Assembly (NCBI RefSeq): GCF_001650025.1
Contig: NZ_LVVY01000094.1
Location: 1 to 64,000, forward strand
Length of the DNA stretch: 64,000 nt
Direction of reading: 5' to 3'
Source of the DNA: Devosia elaeis
Lineage (GTDB): Bacteria > Pseudomonadota > Alphaproteobacteria > Rhizobiales > Devosiaceae
In this document: positions 18,087 to 26,695 of the stretch, piece after piece
How positions within the stretch are numbered: position 1 is the first letter of the stretch
Layout: each line of letters opens with the position of its first letter
Translations under genes and position numbers: made by a program
The notes under the pieces: generated by a model
Databases searched by the model: none
What the model saw: the letters and a program-made list of their open reading frames with translations, nothing else
Told to the model about the DNA's origin: nothing

Positions 18087-19024
18087 GAGCGGCGCCCCTT
18101 CCCACCGAATTCAAGATAGGCCCAGGGGACCATGATGATCAGCACGGTCAGCAGCATCATCGTCGAGGCCGCAAGGCCCTGGCCGATATTGCCGCCGCCA
18201 AACATGTAATCGTAAACGTATTTCGCCGGCACTTCGGACGAGATGCCCGGCCCGCCATTGGTCAGCGCCACCACGAGGTCATAGAGCCGGACGATACCGG
18301 ACCCGATGATGACCACGGCCGTCACGAGCACACCGCGCATCATCGGCAGAACGACCGAAATATAGGTGCGCCAGGTGGGGATGCCGTCCACGCGGGCGGC
18401 CTTCCAGATTTCCTCGTCGACGCCGCGCAGGCCGGCCAGCATCAGGATCATGCAGAAACCGACGCCCTGCCAAAGCCCGGCAATCAGCAGCGCAAACAAC
18501 ACCATGCGCGGATTGCTGATCCAGTCGAAGGTGAATCCCGCCCAGCCCAGACCGCGCATCGTGCCCTGCAAGCCCAGCGTCGGGTTCATGATCCACTGCC
18601 AGACAAGGCCCGTCACGATGAACGACAGGGCAAAGGGATAGAGCATGATGGTGCGGAAGGCGCTTTCGAAACGCACCTTCTGGTCCATCAGAACCGCCAG
18701 CAGGAAACCCAGCGTCAATGTCAGGACAAGCGACATCGAGCCGTAAAGAAGCAGGTTGGTGATCGAGACATTCCAGCGGGATGTCGCAAACAGGCGCTCA
18801 TATTGGTCGAAACCAACAAAGTCATTGCGCGGCAACAACCGGGAATTGGTGAATGAGTAATAGACCGTCCAGATCGTGCAGCCCACGAAGATGATGAGAA
18901 CCGTGGCGACCATCGGGATGGCGGCTATCTTGGCCGACAGATTGTGCAAGAAAAGCCGGCGGAATGGACCTGGCCGGGATGAATCTCCGGCAACCTGGTC
19001 GGATTGGGTGGCGATATCCGCCAT
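18083..19024 (-). CDS. CUT1 sugar ABC transporter permease, MalF-like
   Basis: Inner-membrane permease of 313 residues with six predicted membrane segments and the EAA loop DEEIWKAARVDGIPTWRTYI. Both permeases are of GtsB/GtsC size (glucose/mannose-type importers), which with the binding protein suggests a monosaccharide or small glycoside; this is inference. It follows the binding-protein gene after an 89-bp gap with a strong stem-loop. Confidence 0.92.
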   Translation of the reverse strand: MADIATQSDQVAGDSSRPGPFRRLFLHNLSAKIAAIPMVATVLIIFVGCTIWTVYYSFTNSRLLPRNDFVGFDQYERLFATSRWNVSITNLLLYGSMSLVLTLTLGFLLAVLMDQKVRFESAFRTIMLYPFALSFIVTGLVWQWIMNPTLGLQGTMRGLGWAGFTFDWISNPRMVLFALLIAGLWQGVGFCMILMLAGLRGVDEEIWKAARVDGIPTWRTYISVVLPMMRGVLVTAVVIIGSGIVRLYDLVVALTNGGPGISSEVPAKYVYDYMFGGGNIGQGLAASTMMLLTVLIIMVPWAYLEFGGKGRRS

Positions 19025-19045
19025 TTATGCCTCTCCATAGAGATG

Positions 19046-19074
19046 TGGCCGGCCTTGGCAAACAAGGCCGGCCA
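19046..19074 (-). other. strong intercistronic stem-loop after the sugar-binding protein gene
   Basis: Perfect 12-bp stem TGGCCGGCCTTG/CAAGGCCGGCCA with a 5-base loop, about 40 bp past the binding-protein stop and about 20 bp before the permease start. There is no U-run, so 3' protection of the binding-protein mRNA is more likely than termination. Confidence 0.8.
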
Positions 19075-19113
19075 TCGCTTTACGTGGAGCGCCGGTACCG
19101 ACGCCGGACCAGA

Positions 19114-20352
19114 TTAGTCGGCCTGATCGATGATCGTGGCATAACGCTCAACATAGTCATCCACCGAGATATTGTCGTCGGCGATGAACTCGAGGTTGAG
19201 GTCTTCAAGCTGCTTCTGCGTATCGCTCGAGAGCGAGAAGTCGCCGGAAGGCAGCAGGCCATTGTCCAGCAGAGCAAGAGCCTTGGTCATGCAGGCATTG
19301 GCGCCCGACAGGTCGATGTCGGTGCGGATCGGCATGGAGCCCTTGACCAGGTTGAACTTCAGCTGGGCTTCGGGCGAGATCAGGATGCGGGCAAGCTGCT
19401 CCTGAGCTTCGATCACAGCCGGATCGGTGCCTTCGGGCAGAACCGGGAAGTAGAAGCTGTCGCCACCGCCGGTGAGCTGGGTGCCCAGGCCGAGCGCCGG
19501 GAGACATTCATAGTCTTCGCCGGGAACGCCGCCTGCAATCTGCAGGTCGCCCTGCAGCCAGTCGCCGTGGATATTGCCGGCCGCATCGCCCGACAGGAGC
19601 TGATTGCCCGCATCGCCGAACGAAGGAACCATGGTTTCCGGAGAAACAACGCTGCGCAGCATGTCCATGGCTTCCGCGACCTTGCGGAATTCGGGACCGC
19701 GAACGGCGTCGGCGTTCTTGTCGCGATTGACCTGCATCACCAGGTCGGTGCCGCCGATACCGGCCATCAGCACGCCCGGAATGCCGTTGATCGGCCAGCC
19801 GGTGCCCAGGGCGAACGGCAGGATGCCGGCTTCTTCCAGGGCAGGCCAGGACGCGACATATTCATTCCAGTTGGTCGGAACCGGCTGGCCGATCTTTTCG
19901 TAAGCGGCAGTGGAGAGCCACAGCCAGTCCCACGAGTGGATGTTGATCGGCAGACAATAGAGACCGCCTTCGTAGCGGCAGGGCTCGAGCAGTTCCTGGT
20001 CGACATAGAAGGAGTCGATGTCGAGATCGGCGACGATGTCGGTCAGGTCGCGCATCAGGCCGGCCTGGATGAGCTCCTCGGCATCGCGGCCGGTATTCAT
20101 CTGGGTGGCGCCCATCGGGTTGCCGCCGATGATGCGGCTGATGATGACCGGGTTGGCGCCGGTGCCCGAGCCGGCCAGGGCGCTGTCGACCCAGGTATTG
20201 CCGGTTTCTTCTTCGAAGACCTTGGCGAATTCGGCGATAGCGGCCGCTTCACCGGCCGACGTCCACCAATGGGTCACTTCCAGCTCGGCAGCATAGGCCG
20301 TGGAGCCGAGGAAAGCGGTTGCCATAGCGGCAACCACTGCAAATTTCTTCAT
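19114..20352 (-). CDS. CUT1 sugar ABC transporter periplasmic substrate-binding protein
   Basis: Binding protein of 412 residues with a Sec signal peptide MKKFAVVAAMATAFLGSTAYA. The mature start is AELEVTHWWTSAGEAAAIAEF, as in GtsA/MalE-like glucose-type binding proteins. Trp-rich stretches (HSWDWLWLSTAAY, NIHGDWLQGDLQ) are suited to sugar stacking. Start ATG 20352 follows GGGAGGA; the upstream ATG-like start at 20409 gives no signal peptide. It is the first gene of the operon and faces the LacI regulator. Likely a monosaccharide or small glycoside carrier; exact ligand unknown. Confidence 0.92.
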   Translation of the reverse strand: MKKFAVVAAMATAFLGSTAYAAELEVTHWWTSAGEAAAIAEFAKVFEEETGNTWVDSALAGSGTGANPVIISRIIGGNPMGATQMNTGRDAEELIQAGLMRDLTDIVADLDIDSFYVDQELLEPCRYEGGLYCLPINIHSWDWLWLSTAAYEKIGQPVPTNWNEYVASWPALEEAGILPFALGTGWPINGIPGVLMAGIGGTDLVMQVNRDKNADAVRGPEFRKVAEAMDMLRSVVSPETMVPSFGDAGNQLLSGDAAGNIHGDWLQGDLQIAGGVPGEDYECLPALGLGTQLTGGGDSFYFPVLPEGTDPAVIEAQEQLARILISPEAQLKFNLVKGSMPIRTDIDLSGANACMTKALALLDNGLLPSGDFSLSSDTQKQLEDLNLEFIADDNISVDDYVERYATIIDQAD

Positions 20353-20443
20353 AGGTTGTCCTCCCAACGAACACGAGGAGCTTGCGCTCCAGCGATGCAC
20401 CGGCTGCATACCCGTCTTTACCGGAGCGCAGGTCGCAGCCGTG

Positions 20444-20457
20444 TGTAATCGATTGCA
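20444..20457. promoter_or_regulatory. predicted LacI-type operator O1
   Basis: Near-perfect 14-bp palindrome TGTAATCGATTGCA with the central CG typical of LacI-family sites. It lies just past the predicted -10 of the sugar operon. It matches operator O2 in the core AATCGATT with TG/CA ends. Confidence 0.75.
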
Positions 20458-20483
20458 CTACACGTTCCAAAATGGTTGTGCAA
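20455..20483 (-). promoter_or_regulatory. predicted promoter of the sugar operon
   Basis: On the minus strand a -35-like TTGCAC (20478-20483) is followed after 17 bp by TAGTGC (20455-20460), a weak -10. The -35 overlaps operator O2 and the -10 abuts O1, a repression layout. The -10 match is poor, so the call is tentative. Confidence 0.4.
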
Positions 20484-20492
20484 TCGATTTCA
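20479..20492. promoter_or_regulatory. predicted LacI-type operator O2
   Basis: 14-bp near palindrome TGCAATCGATTTCA, sharing the AATCGATT core and TG/CA ends with O1. The centres are 35 bp apart. Both sites lie between the divergent binding-protein and LacI genes. Confidence 0.75.
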
Positions 20493-20576
20493 GGAGTTTC
20501 GTACGAGCCTTGCGGACCTGTCAAGATCGATTTAGACCGATGCGGGGGCTGACAGCTTGAGGGGGCGCTGCCAGAG

Positions 20577-21620
20577 ATGATTCAGTCGAGAAAAACGCCG
20601 ACAATTCAGGATGTTGCGCGATTCGCGAATGTATCCGCCGCCACCGTGAGCCGCGCGCTGTCGCGTCCGGATCGGGTCAGCGAGGGCACGCGGGCGCGGA
20701 TCGCCGAAGCCATCCATGTAACCGGTTACACGCTGAACCAGGCGGCGCGCTCCCTGCGCCAGCGCAGCGCCCATACGATCCTCGTGGCCCTGCCCGACAT
20801 CCGCAATCAGTTCTTCTCCTCCATCCTGGACGCGATCGAGCGGGAAGCCACCGGGCGCGGTTATGGCGTCCTGGTGGCGAACCTCTATTTCGGGCACGAA
20901 ACGGCGCGGCGCCTGCAGGATTACATGCTGTCCAACCGGGCCGACGGATTGCTGCTGCTGGATGGATCGCTCAATCCCGAAACCCTCAAGGCGATCACCC
21001 TGCCGCCCTATTCCGTGCCGCTGGTGGTGGCCTGCGAGGAAATTCCCGATCACGGCTTCCATACGGTCGTCACCGACAATGCCCAGGCCGCGGAGCGCGT
21101 CACCCGGCATCTGCTGGATCTGGGGCACACACGTATCGGCCATATCATGGGGCCCGAAACCAATGTGGTCGCGCGCGACCGGCTGGCGGGGTTTCAACGC
21201 ACCATGCAGCAGGAGGGTCATCCGGTGCCGGCCGAGTGGGTATTCCGCGGCAATTTCGAGATGGCGAGCGGTTTCGCCGCCGCCGCGCGTTTCGTCTCGC
21301 TGACGGAACGGCCGACGGCCATGTTCGCCGCCAATGACGAATCGGCCATCGGCTTCCTGTCCGGCCTGCGCCAGCACGGGATCGAATGTCCGCGCGATAT
21401 TTCCGTGGTGAGCTTCGACGACCTGAGCGTCGCCGCTCACTACACCCCGCCCCTCACCACGATGCGCCAGCCCCGCGAAACCCTGGGGCGGCTGGCGGCG
21501 GAAATGCTGATCGACATCCTCGAAGGGACCGAACCGCAGCGCGGCCCCCTTCGAATCGTGCTGAATTCCGAACTGATCGTGCGCGAGAGTACCGGGCACC
21601 CTGCCCCGCAATCGCATTGA
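20577..21620 (+). CDS. LacI family transcriptional regulator of the sugar operon
   Basis: Repressor-type regulator of 347 residues. The N-terminal HTH reads PTIQDVARFANVSAATVSRA, with the hinge helix NQAARSLRQR near residue 60. A periplasmic-binding-protein-like effector domain follows (from TILVALPDIRNQFF), including FAANDESAIGFLSGLRQHGI and VSFDDLSVAAHYTPPLTT. It is divergent from the sugar operon and separated by 224 bp that hold the two operators. It most likely represses the operon and is relieved by the sugar or a metabolite, the common mode for this family. Confidence 0.93.
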   Translation: MIQSRKTPTIQDVARFANVSAATVSRALSRPDRVSEGTRARIAEAIHVTGYTLNQAARSLRQRSAHTILVALPDIRNQFFSSILDAIEREATGRGYGVLVANLYFGHETARRLQDYMLSNRADGLLLLDGSLNPETLKAITLPPYSVPLVVACEEIPDHGFHTVVTDNAQAAERVTRHLLDLGHTRIGHIMGPETNVVARDRLAGFQRTMQQEGHPVPAEWVFRGNFEMASGFAAAARFVSLTERPTAMFAANDESAIGFLSGLRQHGIECPRDISVVSFDDLSVAAHYTPPLTTMRQPRETLGRLAAEMLIDILEGTEPQRGPLRIVLNSELIVRESTGHPAPQSH

Positions 21621-21690
21621 TCTGCCACCGCGCGGCCCATGGATTGGGGGGGCAACGTTGATATGGACCTGCGGACAATCGCAGAAAAGC

Positions 21691-21767
21691 TGGCGATCCC
21701 GACAGGATTCGAACCTGTGACCAACAGCTTAGAAGGCTGCTGCTCTATCCAGCTGAGCTACGGGACC
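21691..21767 (-). tRNA. tRNA-Arg (anticodon TCT)
   Basis: On the minus strand the acceptor GGTCCCG pairs with CGGGATC. The anticodon stem GCAGC/GCTGT encloses CTTCTAA (anticodon TCT), the T-loop is TTCGAAT, and CCA is encoded at 21691-21693. Confidence 0.97.
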
Positions 21768-21965
21768 GCGACGGCTCTCCTTTACAACATTTTTCCGCCA
21801 AGGCCACACCGGTTGACGGGCTTCCCGCTCGAATCCGTGCCGGAAATCGCCTTTTGCGGCGTGTGGATAAGGCCCCTTGCACCCGCCGGATCACGGTCTG
21901 CTTACCGAAGGATTTACCATATCGGCTTGCCCGGACCGGCGAATTAGGCCACTTTGTCGCCATAA

Positions 21966-22709
21966 ATGGGGACTGATCCACTGGCTGAGAACGCGATCCG
22001 ACCAACCATCGTGCTCTTCGATCTCGATGGGACATTGGTGCACCACGTCAATCCGCGTGTGTTGCAGATGCTCGAATTCCTGGACGATTGTTCGCACCGG
22101 GGCGCCAGGCTCGCGGCCCGCTTCCGCCTGATGCGCCGCAACTGCGTTTCCGAGCGCACGCCCAAGCTCCTGGTGCACAAGGCCATCCACAAGGTGCGTC
22201 GCAAATCCGTCGAGGAAATGCTGGAGCCCTGCGAGACGATGCGCGGCGTTCTCGAGCGCCTGCGCGCCGAAGGCGTGGCCCTGGGCGTGGTCAGCAACGG
22301 GCTGGGTCGCGGCTATGGCCATGACGTGCTCGGCGCCTTCGATCTGCAGAAATATTTCAGCGCCGCCGTGTTCCGCGAGGACGTCTCGCGCGGCAAGCCC
22401 TGGCCCGATTCCATCATCACCGCCCTGCGCGGCCTGGGGCGGGATCTGCGGGCCAACGATGTCATCTGGTATATCGGCGATCAGCGCAAGGATATCGCGG
22501 CGGCGCAGGCTGCCTCGGCGGCCCTGGGCCGGGCCATCCGCCCCTTCGCGCTCGGCGCCCGGGCCGCCCTCGGCACGGTGGAAGCGCGCATTTCGCCGAC
22601 GCAGATCATGTGGAGCGCCGCCGATTTCGAGCGCACCGTTTCGGCCACCTTCGAGACGGATTACCGGGGCCGGTCGCTGGTCGACCCCCTGCCCGCACCA
22701 CTGCTCTAG
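21966..22709 (+). CDS. HAD-superfamily hydrolase
   Basis: Phosphatase-like protein of 247 residues. Motif I is VLFDLDGTLVHH (nucleophile Asp near residue 19), motif II GVVSNGLGRG, a Lys in VSRGKPWPDS, and motif IV WYIGDQRKDIAAAQAA. The cap region includes RRNCVSERTPKLLVHKAIHKVRRKS. The order matches phosphoglycolate phosphatase-like HADs. Substrate unknown. Its stop shares the sequence CTAG with the stop of the convergent ArsR gene. Confidence 0.88.
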   Translation: MGTDPLAENAIRPTIVLFDLDGTLVHHVNPRVLQMLEFLDDCSHRGARLAARFRLMRRNCVSERTPKLLVHKAIHKVRRKSVEEMLEPCETMRGVLERLRAEGVALGVVSNGLGRGYGHDVLGAFDLQKYFSAAVFREDVSRGKPWPDSIITALRGLGRDLRANDVIWYIGDQRKDIAAAQAASAALGRAIRPFALGARAALGTVEARISPTQIMWSAADFERTVSATFETDYRGRSLVDPLPAPLL

Positions 22710-23194
22710 AAATCGAATCCCATCTGCGTCGCGGCCTTTTCGGGCGCCGGCGCGGCCGGCTTCGCCCGCTTGCGGGCCGGCGCAGGCTCATCTGGAGCCG
22801 CCGCAACGGTTTCGATGGCCGCCGGCGGCAGGATGATCGCCGACTCCGGCGGCTGGACCATGATGGGCGCGGCCAATTCGGCCTCCCCATTCTCTTCCAC
22901 CCTGTCCGCTTCCCGCTCCGCCGCCGAAAACGCCTCGATCCAGCCGAGCGCCTTGTTCAGCTTGCGGGCACGGAAAGCATAGAGATTTTCCCGGCCCTTC
23001 TTCACCTCGGCCACCAGCCCCGCCTCCTTGAGCACCCGCAGATGCCGGGAGATGGCCGGACGGCTGATGGTGAAGGAATCGGCCAGGCGATGCACGGGAA
23101 TCGGCCCGTCGGCCAGGATTTCGATGATCCGGCAACGGGTGGTGTCCGCAAGGGCGGAATAGAGGATAACGGGCGGCTTGATCTTCCGGGTCAT
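22706..23194 (-). CDS. ArsR family winged-helix transcriptional regulator
   Basis: Regulator of 162 residues. The HTH spans about residues 10-90: LYSALADTTRCRIIEILADG, FTISRPAISRHLRVLKEAGL and the wing VKKGRENLYAF. A C-terminal Ala/Pro/Glu-rich tail of about 60 residues replaces the usual short end. No ArsR/SmtB cysteine metal site is visible, so it is probably not a metal sensor. It converges on the HAD gene with a 4-bp overlap. Targets unknown. Confidence 0.88.
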   Translation of the reverse strand: MTRKIKPPVILYSALADTTRCRIIEILADGPIPVHRLADSFTISRPAISRHLRVLKEAGLVAEVKKGRENLYAFRARKLNKALGWIEAFSAAEREADRVEENGEAELAAPIMVQPPESAIILPPAAIETVAAAPDEPAPARKRAKPAAPAPEKAATQMGFDF

Positions 23195-23359
23195 GCGCCG
23201 GTTAAAGTAACACCAGCGTTACCCGTCAAGGCCCCGGAAAAGCCGGCAAGCACTTGTTCACCAGGAAAGTTGCCCACCGCTTTACGCTCGCACGCAAATG
23301 TCGGGCTCCGGCAAGGATCCGGTCATATCCAGGCCACACCATGGGGGCATGGAGGACCG

Positions 23360-24034
23360 ATGACGAGCGCAGCCATGACCGAAGGCCGGCAACGCCGGGC
23401 CTATTCCATTGCCGAACTGGTGGCCGATGCCGCCGTGCATATTGTCGGCCTGGTCGTCGCCATAGCGGCCGGCTCGACCCTGCTGGTCCTCGCGCTGCTG
23501 CATACCGCGCCCGAGGCCTTTCCGGCGCTCGTGGTCTATGTGGCGACGCTGATCGTGGTGCTGGGCGTATCGCTGGCCTATAATCTCTATCCGGCCTCGC
23601 CGGTGAAACATTACCTGGCGCGGCTCGACCAGGCGGCCATTTTCCTGTTCATCGCTGGCTCTTACACGCCGTTCCTCGCCGTGCTTGGCGGAACGCCCGT
23701 TGCCACGATCATGATGAGCCTGGTCTGGGGCGCCTCGCTGCTCGGCGTGGCGCTGAAACTGATCGTACCGCAGCGCTTCGGGCGGGTCGCCATCCTGCTC
23801 TACCTGGCCATCGGCTGGAGCGGCGTCCTGGTCTTTCAGGCGCTGGGCCAGGCCCTGCCCGCCTCCACGCTCTGGCTATTGCTGGCGGGCGGCCTGACCT
23901 ATTCGGCCGGGATCGTCTTCCACCTGTGGGAAAAGCTGCGCTTCCAGAACGCGCTCTGGCACGTCTTCGTGGTGGCGGGCGCGAGCCTTCACCTCTGGGC
24001 CGTGATCGACTGCATGGTCGTCGCCCGCCTCTAA
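23360..24034 (+). CDS. hemolysin III family (PAQR) membrane protein
   Basis: Seven-segment membrane protein of 224 residues. HlyIII/PAQR motifs are the Glu in SIAELVADAAVHIVG, SPVKHYLARLDQAAIFLFIAGSYTPF, and the C-terminal W H V F V V A G A S L H block with metal-binding histidines. Start ATG 23360 has a textbook GGAGGA site; the open frame back to 22610 is antisense to ArsR. Bacterial members resemble the YqfA/TrhA group linked to membrane lipid homeostasis; hemolysis is not implied. Confidence 0.9.
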   Translation: MTSAAMTEGRQRRAYSIAELVADAAVHIVGLVVAIAAGSTLLVLALLHTAPEAFPALVVYVATLIVVLGVSLAYNLYPASPVKHYLARLDQAAIFLFIAGSYTPFLAVLGGTPVATIMMSLVWGASLLGVALKLIVPQRFGRVAILLYLAIGWSGVLVFQALGQALPASTLWLLLAGGLTYSAGIVFHLWEKLRFQNALWHVFVVAGASLHLWAVIDCMVVARL

Positions 24035-24035
24035 G

Positions 24036-24521
24036 CTATTGAGCAGGCCTGATCCTATCATGCTCGACCCGGTCGCCGGCCGCGATGCCGAGCTCGACCG
24101 ACCGGCCGCCGGGGATTTCCAGCACATATTGCACCGGACCGTCCGACGGGATCGAGGTCTCGTCATGCGGACGAGCATTGACGTGGATGTTCCTCACCAT
24201 GCCGTCACTGCCGATGAACAGCATGTCGAGCGGGATGAAGGTATTGCGCATCCAGAAGGAAACCGGGCGTTCCTCCTTAAAATCAAACAGCATGCCCGCG
24301 TCCGGCGCCAATTCCTGCACATACATCAACCCCTGCGCCCGGCTCTCCGCCGTATCGACGACCTCGACCGTAAAGGCGTGTTCGCCGCCCTCGGAATGGA
24401 TGACGAGGCGGGAATCGTCGCTGCAGGCCGCGAGCGGCATGCTGACCAGCATGGCCGCGAGGGCGCCGGCAAACAGACGCCTGCGCGGCGTTCTGGGGAG
24501 CGGAATATTGGCACTGGACAC
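24036..24521 (-). CDS. DUF192 lipoprotein
   Basis: About 161 residues from a GTG start at 24521. The N-terminus has a basic region (RTPRRR), a hydrophobic core and a lipobox LAAC, so a periplasm-facing lipoprotein is likely. The DUF192 core is clear: AESRAQGLMYVQEL, GMLFDF, VSFWMRNTFIPLDMLFI and GPVQYVLEIPGG. An ATG at 24596 would add 25 residues with no signal logic; the start is uncertain. Function of DUF192 proteins is not established. It converges on the hemolysin III gene with 1 bp between stops. Confidence 0.85.
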   Translation of the reverse strand: MSSANIPLPRTPRRRLFAGALAAMLVSMPLAACSDDSRLVIHSEGGEHAFTVEVVDTAESRAQGLMYVQELAPDAGMLFDFKEERPVSFWMRNTFIPLDMLFIGSDGMVRNIHVNARPHDETSIPSDGPVQYVLEIPGGRSVELGIAAGDRVEHDRIRPAQ

Positions 24522-24638
24522 GGAATAACGATCTTTCTGTTGCGAGGCGGCTGGCGGCCGATAGACCGCAAAGCGCCCGTGCCCGCCGGGCAACATCGTC
24601 CTTGCGGAAAGCCGGATCGCGGCCTTCCGCCCGATGCC

Positions 24639-25259
24639 CTAATGCGAGGACGGCGCTTCGCCCCAACCATCAGGACGAATTTCGGCGACCATGAGGCCCT
24701 TTGGACCATTGCCATAGCGCACGAGCACGAATTGGCCGGGCCGCAGCTCGGTGATGCCGAAACGCCGCAGCGTTTCCATATGGACGAAAACGTCGGGCGT
24801 GCCCTCGCCGGCCGAGAGGAAACCGAAGCCGCGAATGCGGTTGAACCATTTCACTTCCAGCCGGACCATGCCCGAAGTCGGCTCGACCACCACATGGGTG
24901 CGCGGGGCCGGCATCTGCGATGGATGCAGCGCGGTGGATTCGTCCATGGAAACGATGCGGAAGGCCTGCAGTCCACCGGGCCGGTTCAGCGCCTCGACGA
25001 CGATGCGGGCACCCTCATAGGCGGTCTGGTAGCCATCGCGGCGCAGGCAGGTGACATGCAGCAGCACGTCGGCCATGCCGTTGTCCGGCACGATGAAACC
25101 GAATCCCTTGCCGGCATCGAACCATTTGATGGTCCCGGCCACCTCGATCACGTCCACCGACGCGTTCTGGCCAACGGGCGCGCTGGTATCGCGCCTGCTC
25201 TCTCCGTTTTCTGACGGATTGACGGACTTGCCGTCCTCGCCGTTGACCTTGGCCCCCAT
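24639..25259 (-). CDS. double cold-shock domain protein
   Basis: Protein of 206 residues with two cold-shock domains. The first (about residues 40-105) has GTIKWFDAGKGFGFIVPD and DVLLHVTCL. The second (about 130-200) has EVKWFNRIRGFGFLSAGEG and DVFVHMETL. These are the RNP1/RNP2-like aromatic motifs that bind single-stranded nucleic acid. A 35-residue polar N-terminus precedes. Start ATG 25259 (MGAKVNGEDG) was chosen over 25307. Two-domain members are common in alphaproteobacteria; a role as RNA chaperone is likely but not shown by sequence. Confidence 0.92.
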   Translation of the reverse strand: MGAKVNGEDGKSVNPSENGESRRDTSAPVGQNASVDVIEVAGTIKWFDAGKGFGFIVPDNGMADVLLHVTCLRRDGYQTAYEGARIVVEALNRPGGLQAFRIVSMDESTALHPSQMPAPRTHVVVEPTSGMVRLEVKWFNRIRGFGFLSAGEGTPDVFVHMETLRRFGITELRPGQFVLVRYGNGPKGLMVAEIRPDGWGEAPSSH

Positions 25260-25445
25260 TATCCCCAACGCCCTCTTACACGCCCGCAAAACGCGGGTAC
25301 TCCACACAAGACCAAATCAGTCTGGCCGATTCAACGGCAAAAGTTAAGAAGGTCTTGCGATTTTGTCGACAGTGCAGATCTGCGGCCATTGCCGCGCCCG
25401 GCCGAGCTTGTTAGGCCAGTGCCCGGACGAAACAGGAGGATTGCC

Positions 25446-25862
25446 ATGAAATATCTGCACACCATGGTGCGCGTCACCAATATCGAGGACAGCCTCCGCT
25501 TCTATTGCGAAGGGCTGGGCCTGGAGGAAGTGCGCCGCATCGAGAACGAAAAGGGCCGCTTCACCCTGATCTTCCTGCGCGCACCGGGCGACGAGGGCGG
25601 CCAGGTCGAACTGACCTATAATTGGGACCCCGAGGATTATACCGGCGGCCGCAATTTCGGACACCTGGCCTATCGCGTCCAGGACATCTACGCACTGTGC
25701 CAGCACCTGCAGGACATGGGCGTGGTCATCAACCGCCCGCCCCGCGATGGCCACATGGCCTTCGTCAAATCCCCCGACGGCATTTCGGTGGAGCTGATCC
25801 AGGACGGCCATCTCGATCCGCAGGAGCCCTGGGCCTCGATGCCGAATACCGGCACCTGGTAA
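25446..25862 (+). CDS. gloA: lactoylglutathione lyase (glyoxalase I)
   Basis: Cytoplasmic enzyme of 138 residues that converts the methylglyoxal-glutathione hemithioacetal to S-lactoylglutathione. The four metal ligands of the GloA family are in place: His5, Glu55, His73 and Glu116. The signature NIEDSLRFYCEGLGLEEVRR and VELTYNWDPEDYTGGRNFGH are typical. ATG 25446 is preceded by AGGAGG. A 14-bp stem-loop follows the stop by 18 bp. Confidence 0.95.
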   Translation: MKYLHTMVRVTNIEDSLRFYCEGLGLEEVRRIENEKGRFTLIFLRAPGDEGGQVELTYNWDPEDYTGGRNFGHLAYRVQDIYALCQHLQDMGVVINRPPRDGHMAFVKSPDGISVELIQDGHLDPQEPWASMPNTGTW

Positions 25863-25880
25863 CCGCCCGCGCCCAACCTT

Positions 25881-25917
25881 TAACCGCCCGCTAACCCTGT
25901 TGCTTAGCGGGCGGTTA
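25881..25917. other. 14-bp perfect inverted repeat after gloA
   Basis: Arms TAACCGCCCGCTAA and TTAGCGGGCGGTTA (25881-25894, 25904-25917) flank a 9-base loop. It lies between gloA and the M15 peptidase gene. No T-run follows on either side, so it may be a terminator of unusual type, an mRNA-protecting stem or a protein site. Confidence 0.7.
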
Positions 25918-26000
25918 GCGAAACCGATCTAATTTTAACGACCGAACCCACATGCCCATTGCCTGTTGCAGCTTTGCGACAGAGGCCCGGGAAGGTCGAT

Positions 26001-26477
26001 ATGCCCCGCCTGCTTCGCTCCATCGCCGCCATCGCGCTGACCGCCATCGTCCTGGCGGGCTGCCTGCCCATGGCCATGTTCGCCAGCGGCAGCGGCTCGG
26101 GCTATTCCGGCCTGCGCCAGGACTGGGGCACCTATGTCAGCTCCGGCAATGTCAACGCGCTCTGCATCTCGCCCAAGCTGCGCTTCGTCATCTGGGAATT
26201 CGAAGGCCATTTCGGCAAGCGCATCGTGATGAATTCGGGCTATCGCAACGCCTTCCACAATGCCTCGGCCGGTGGCGCGGACAATTCCTATCACACCAAG
26301 TGCATGGCGGCCGATTTCTACATTCCGGGCGTGCCCAAGCAGGAGCTGATCGCCTTCGCCATGCGCACGGACAGCGTCGGCGGGCTGGGCTGCTATCCGG
26401 GCCGCAACTTCATCCATGTGGACGTGCGCGACCGTCCGCGCGGCCGCCGGACGCCGGTGACCTTCTCGGGCTGTTGA
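26001..26477 (+). CDS. M15-type (DUF882/YcbK-like) peptidase lipoprotein
   Basis: Protein of 158 residues with a lipoprotein signal (MPRLLRSIAAIALTAIVLAGC). The peptidase_M15 core shows SGYRNAFHNASAGGADNSYH, KCMAADFYIPGV and NFIHVDVRDRPRG. The His in NSYH, Asp in AADF and His in IHVDV form the expected zinc site of D-Ala-D-Ala carboxypeptidase-like enzymes. It probably trims peptidoglycan peptides in the periplasm. Start 26001 follows GGGAAGG; an upstream ATG at 25959 lacks a signal peptide. Confidence 0.87.
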   Translation: MPRLLRSIAAIALTAIVLAGCLPMAMFASGSGSGYSGLRQDWGTYVSSGNVNALCISPKLRFVIWEFEGHFGKRIVMNSGYRNAFHNASAGGADNSYHTKCMAADFYIPGVPKQELIAFAMRTDSVGGLGCYPGRNFIHVDVRDRPRGRRTPVTFSGC

Positions 26478-26570
26478 AAACTCGCTCCCGAGAAATTTCC
26501 TCACAGGATCAACGCAAAATGGGGTTGCGCAATCAGGCACACCCCACTATACGACGGCCATCGCGCAGAT

Positions 26571-26645
26571 GCGCCCTTCGTCTATCGGTTAGGACGGCAC
26601 CCTTTCACGGTGCAGAGAGGGGTTCGATTCCCCTAGGGCGTACCA
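26571..26645 (+). tRNA. tRNA-Glu (anticodon TTC)
   Basis: Acceptor GCGCCCT/AGGGCGT, anticodon stem GCACC/GGTGC around CTTTCAC (anticodon TTC), T-loop TTCGATT, encoded CCA. Confidence 0.97.
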
Positions 26646-26695
26646 CCCTCCCCTTGCTTTTATGGCAGGCGGATGGCTTTTATAGCGCGGACCGT

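Noticed and set aside
25260-25445. 5' regions of the cold-shock and gloA genes as riboswitch
   Set aside because: No conserved riboswitch core recognised; leaders are short and lack matching stems.
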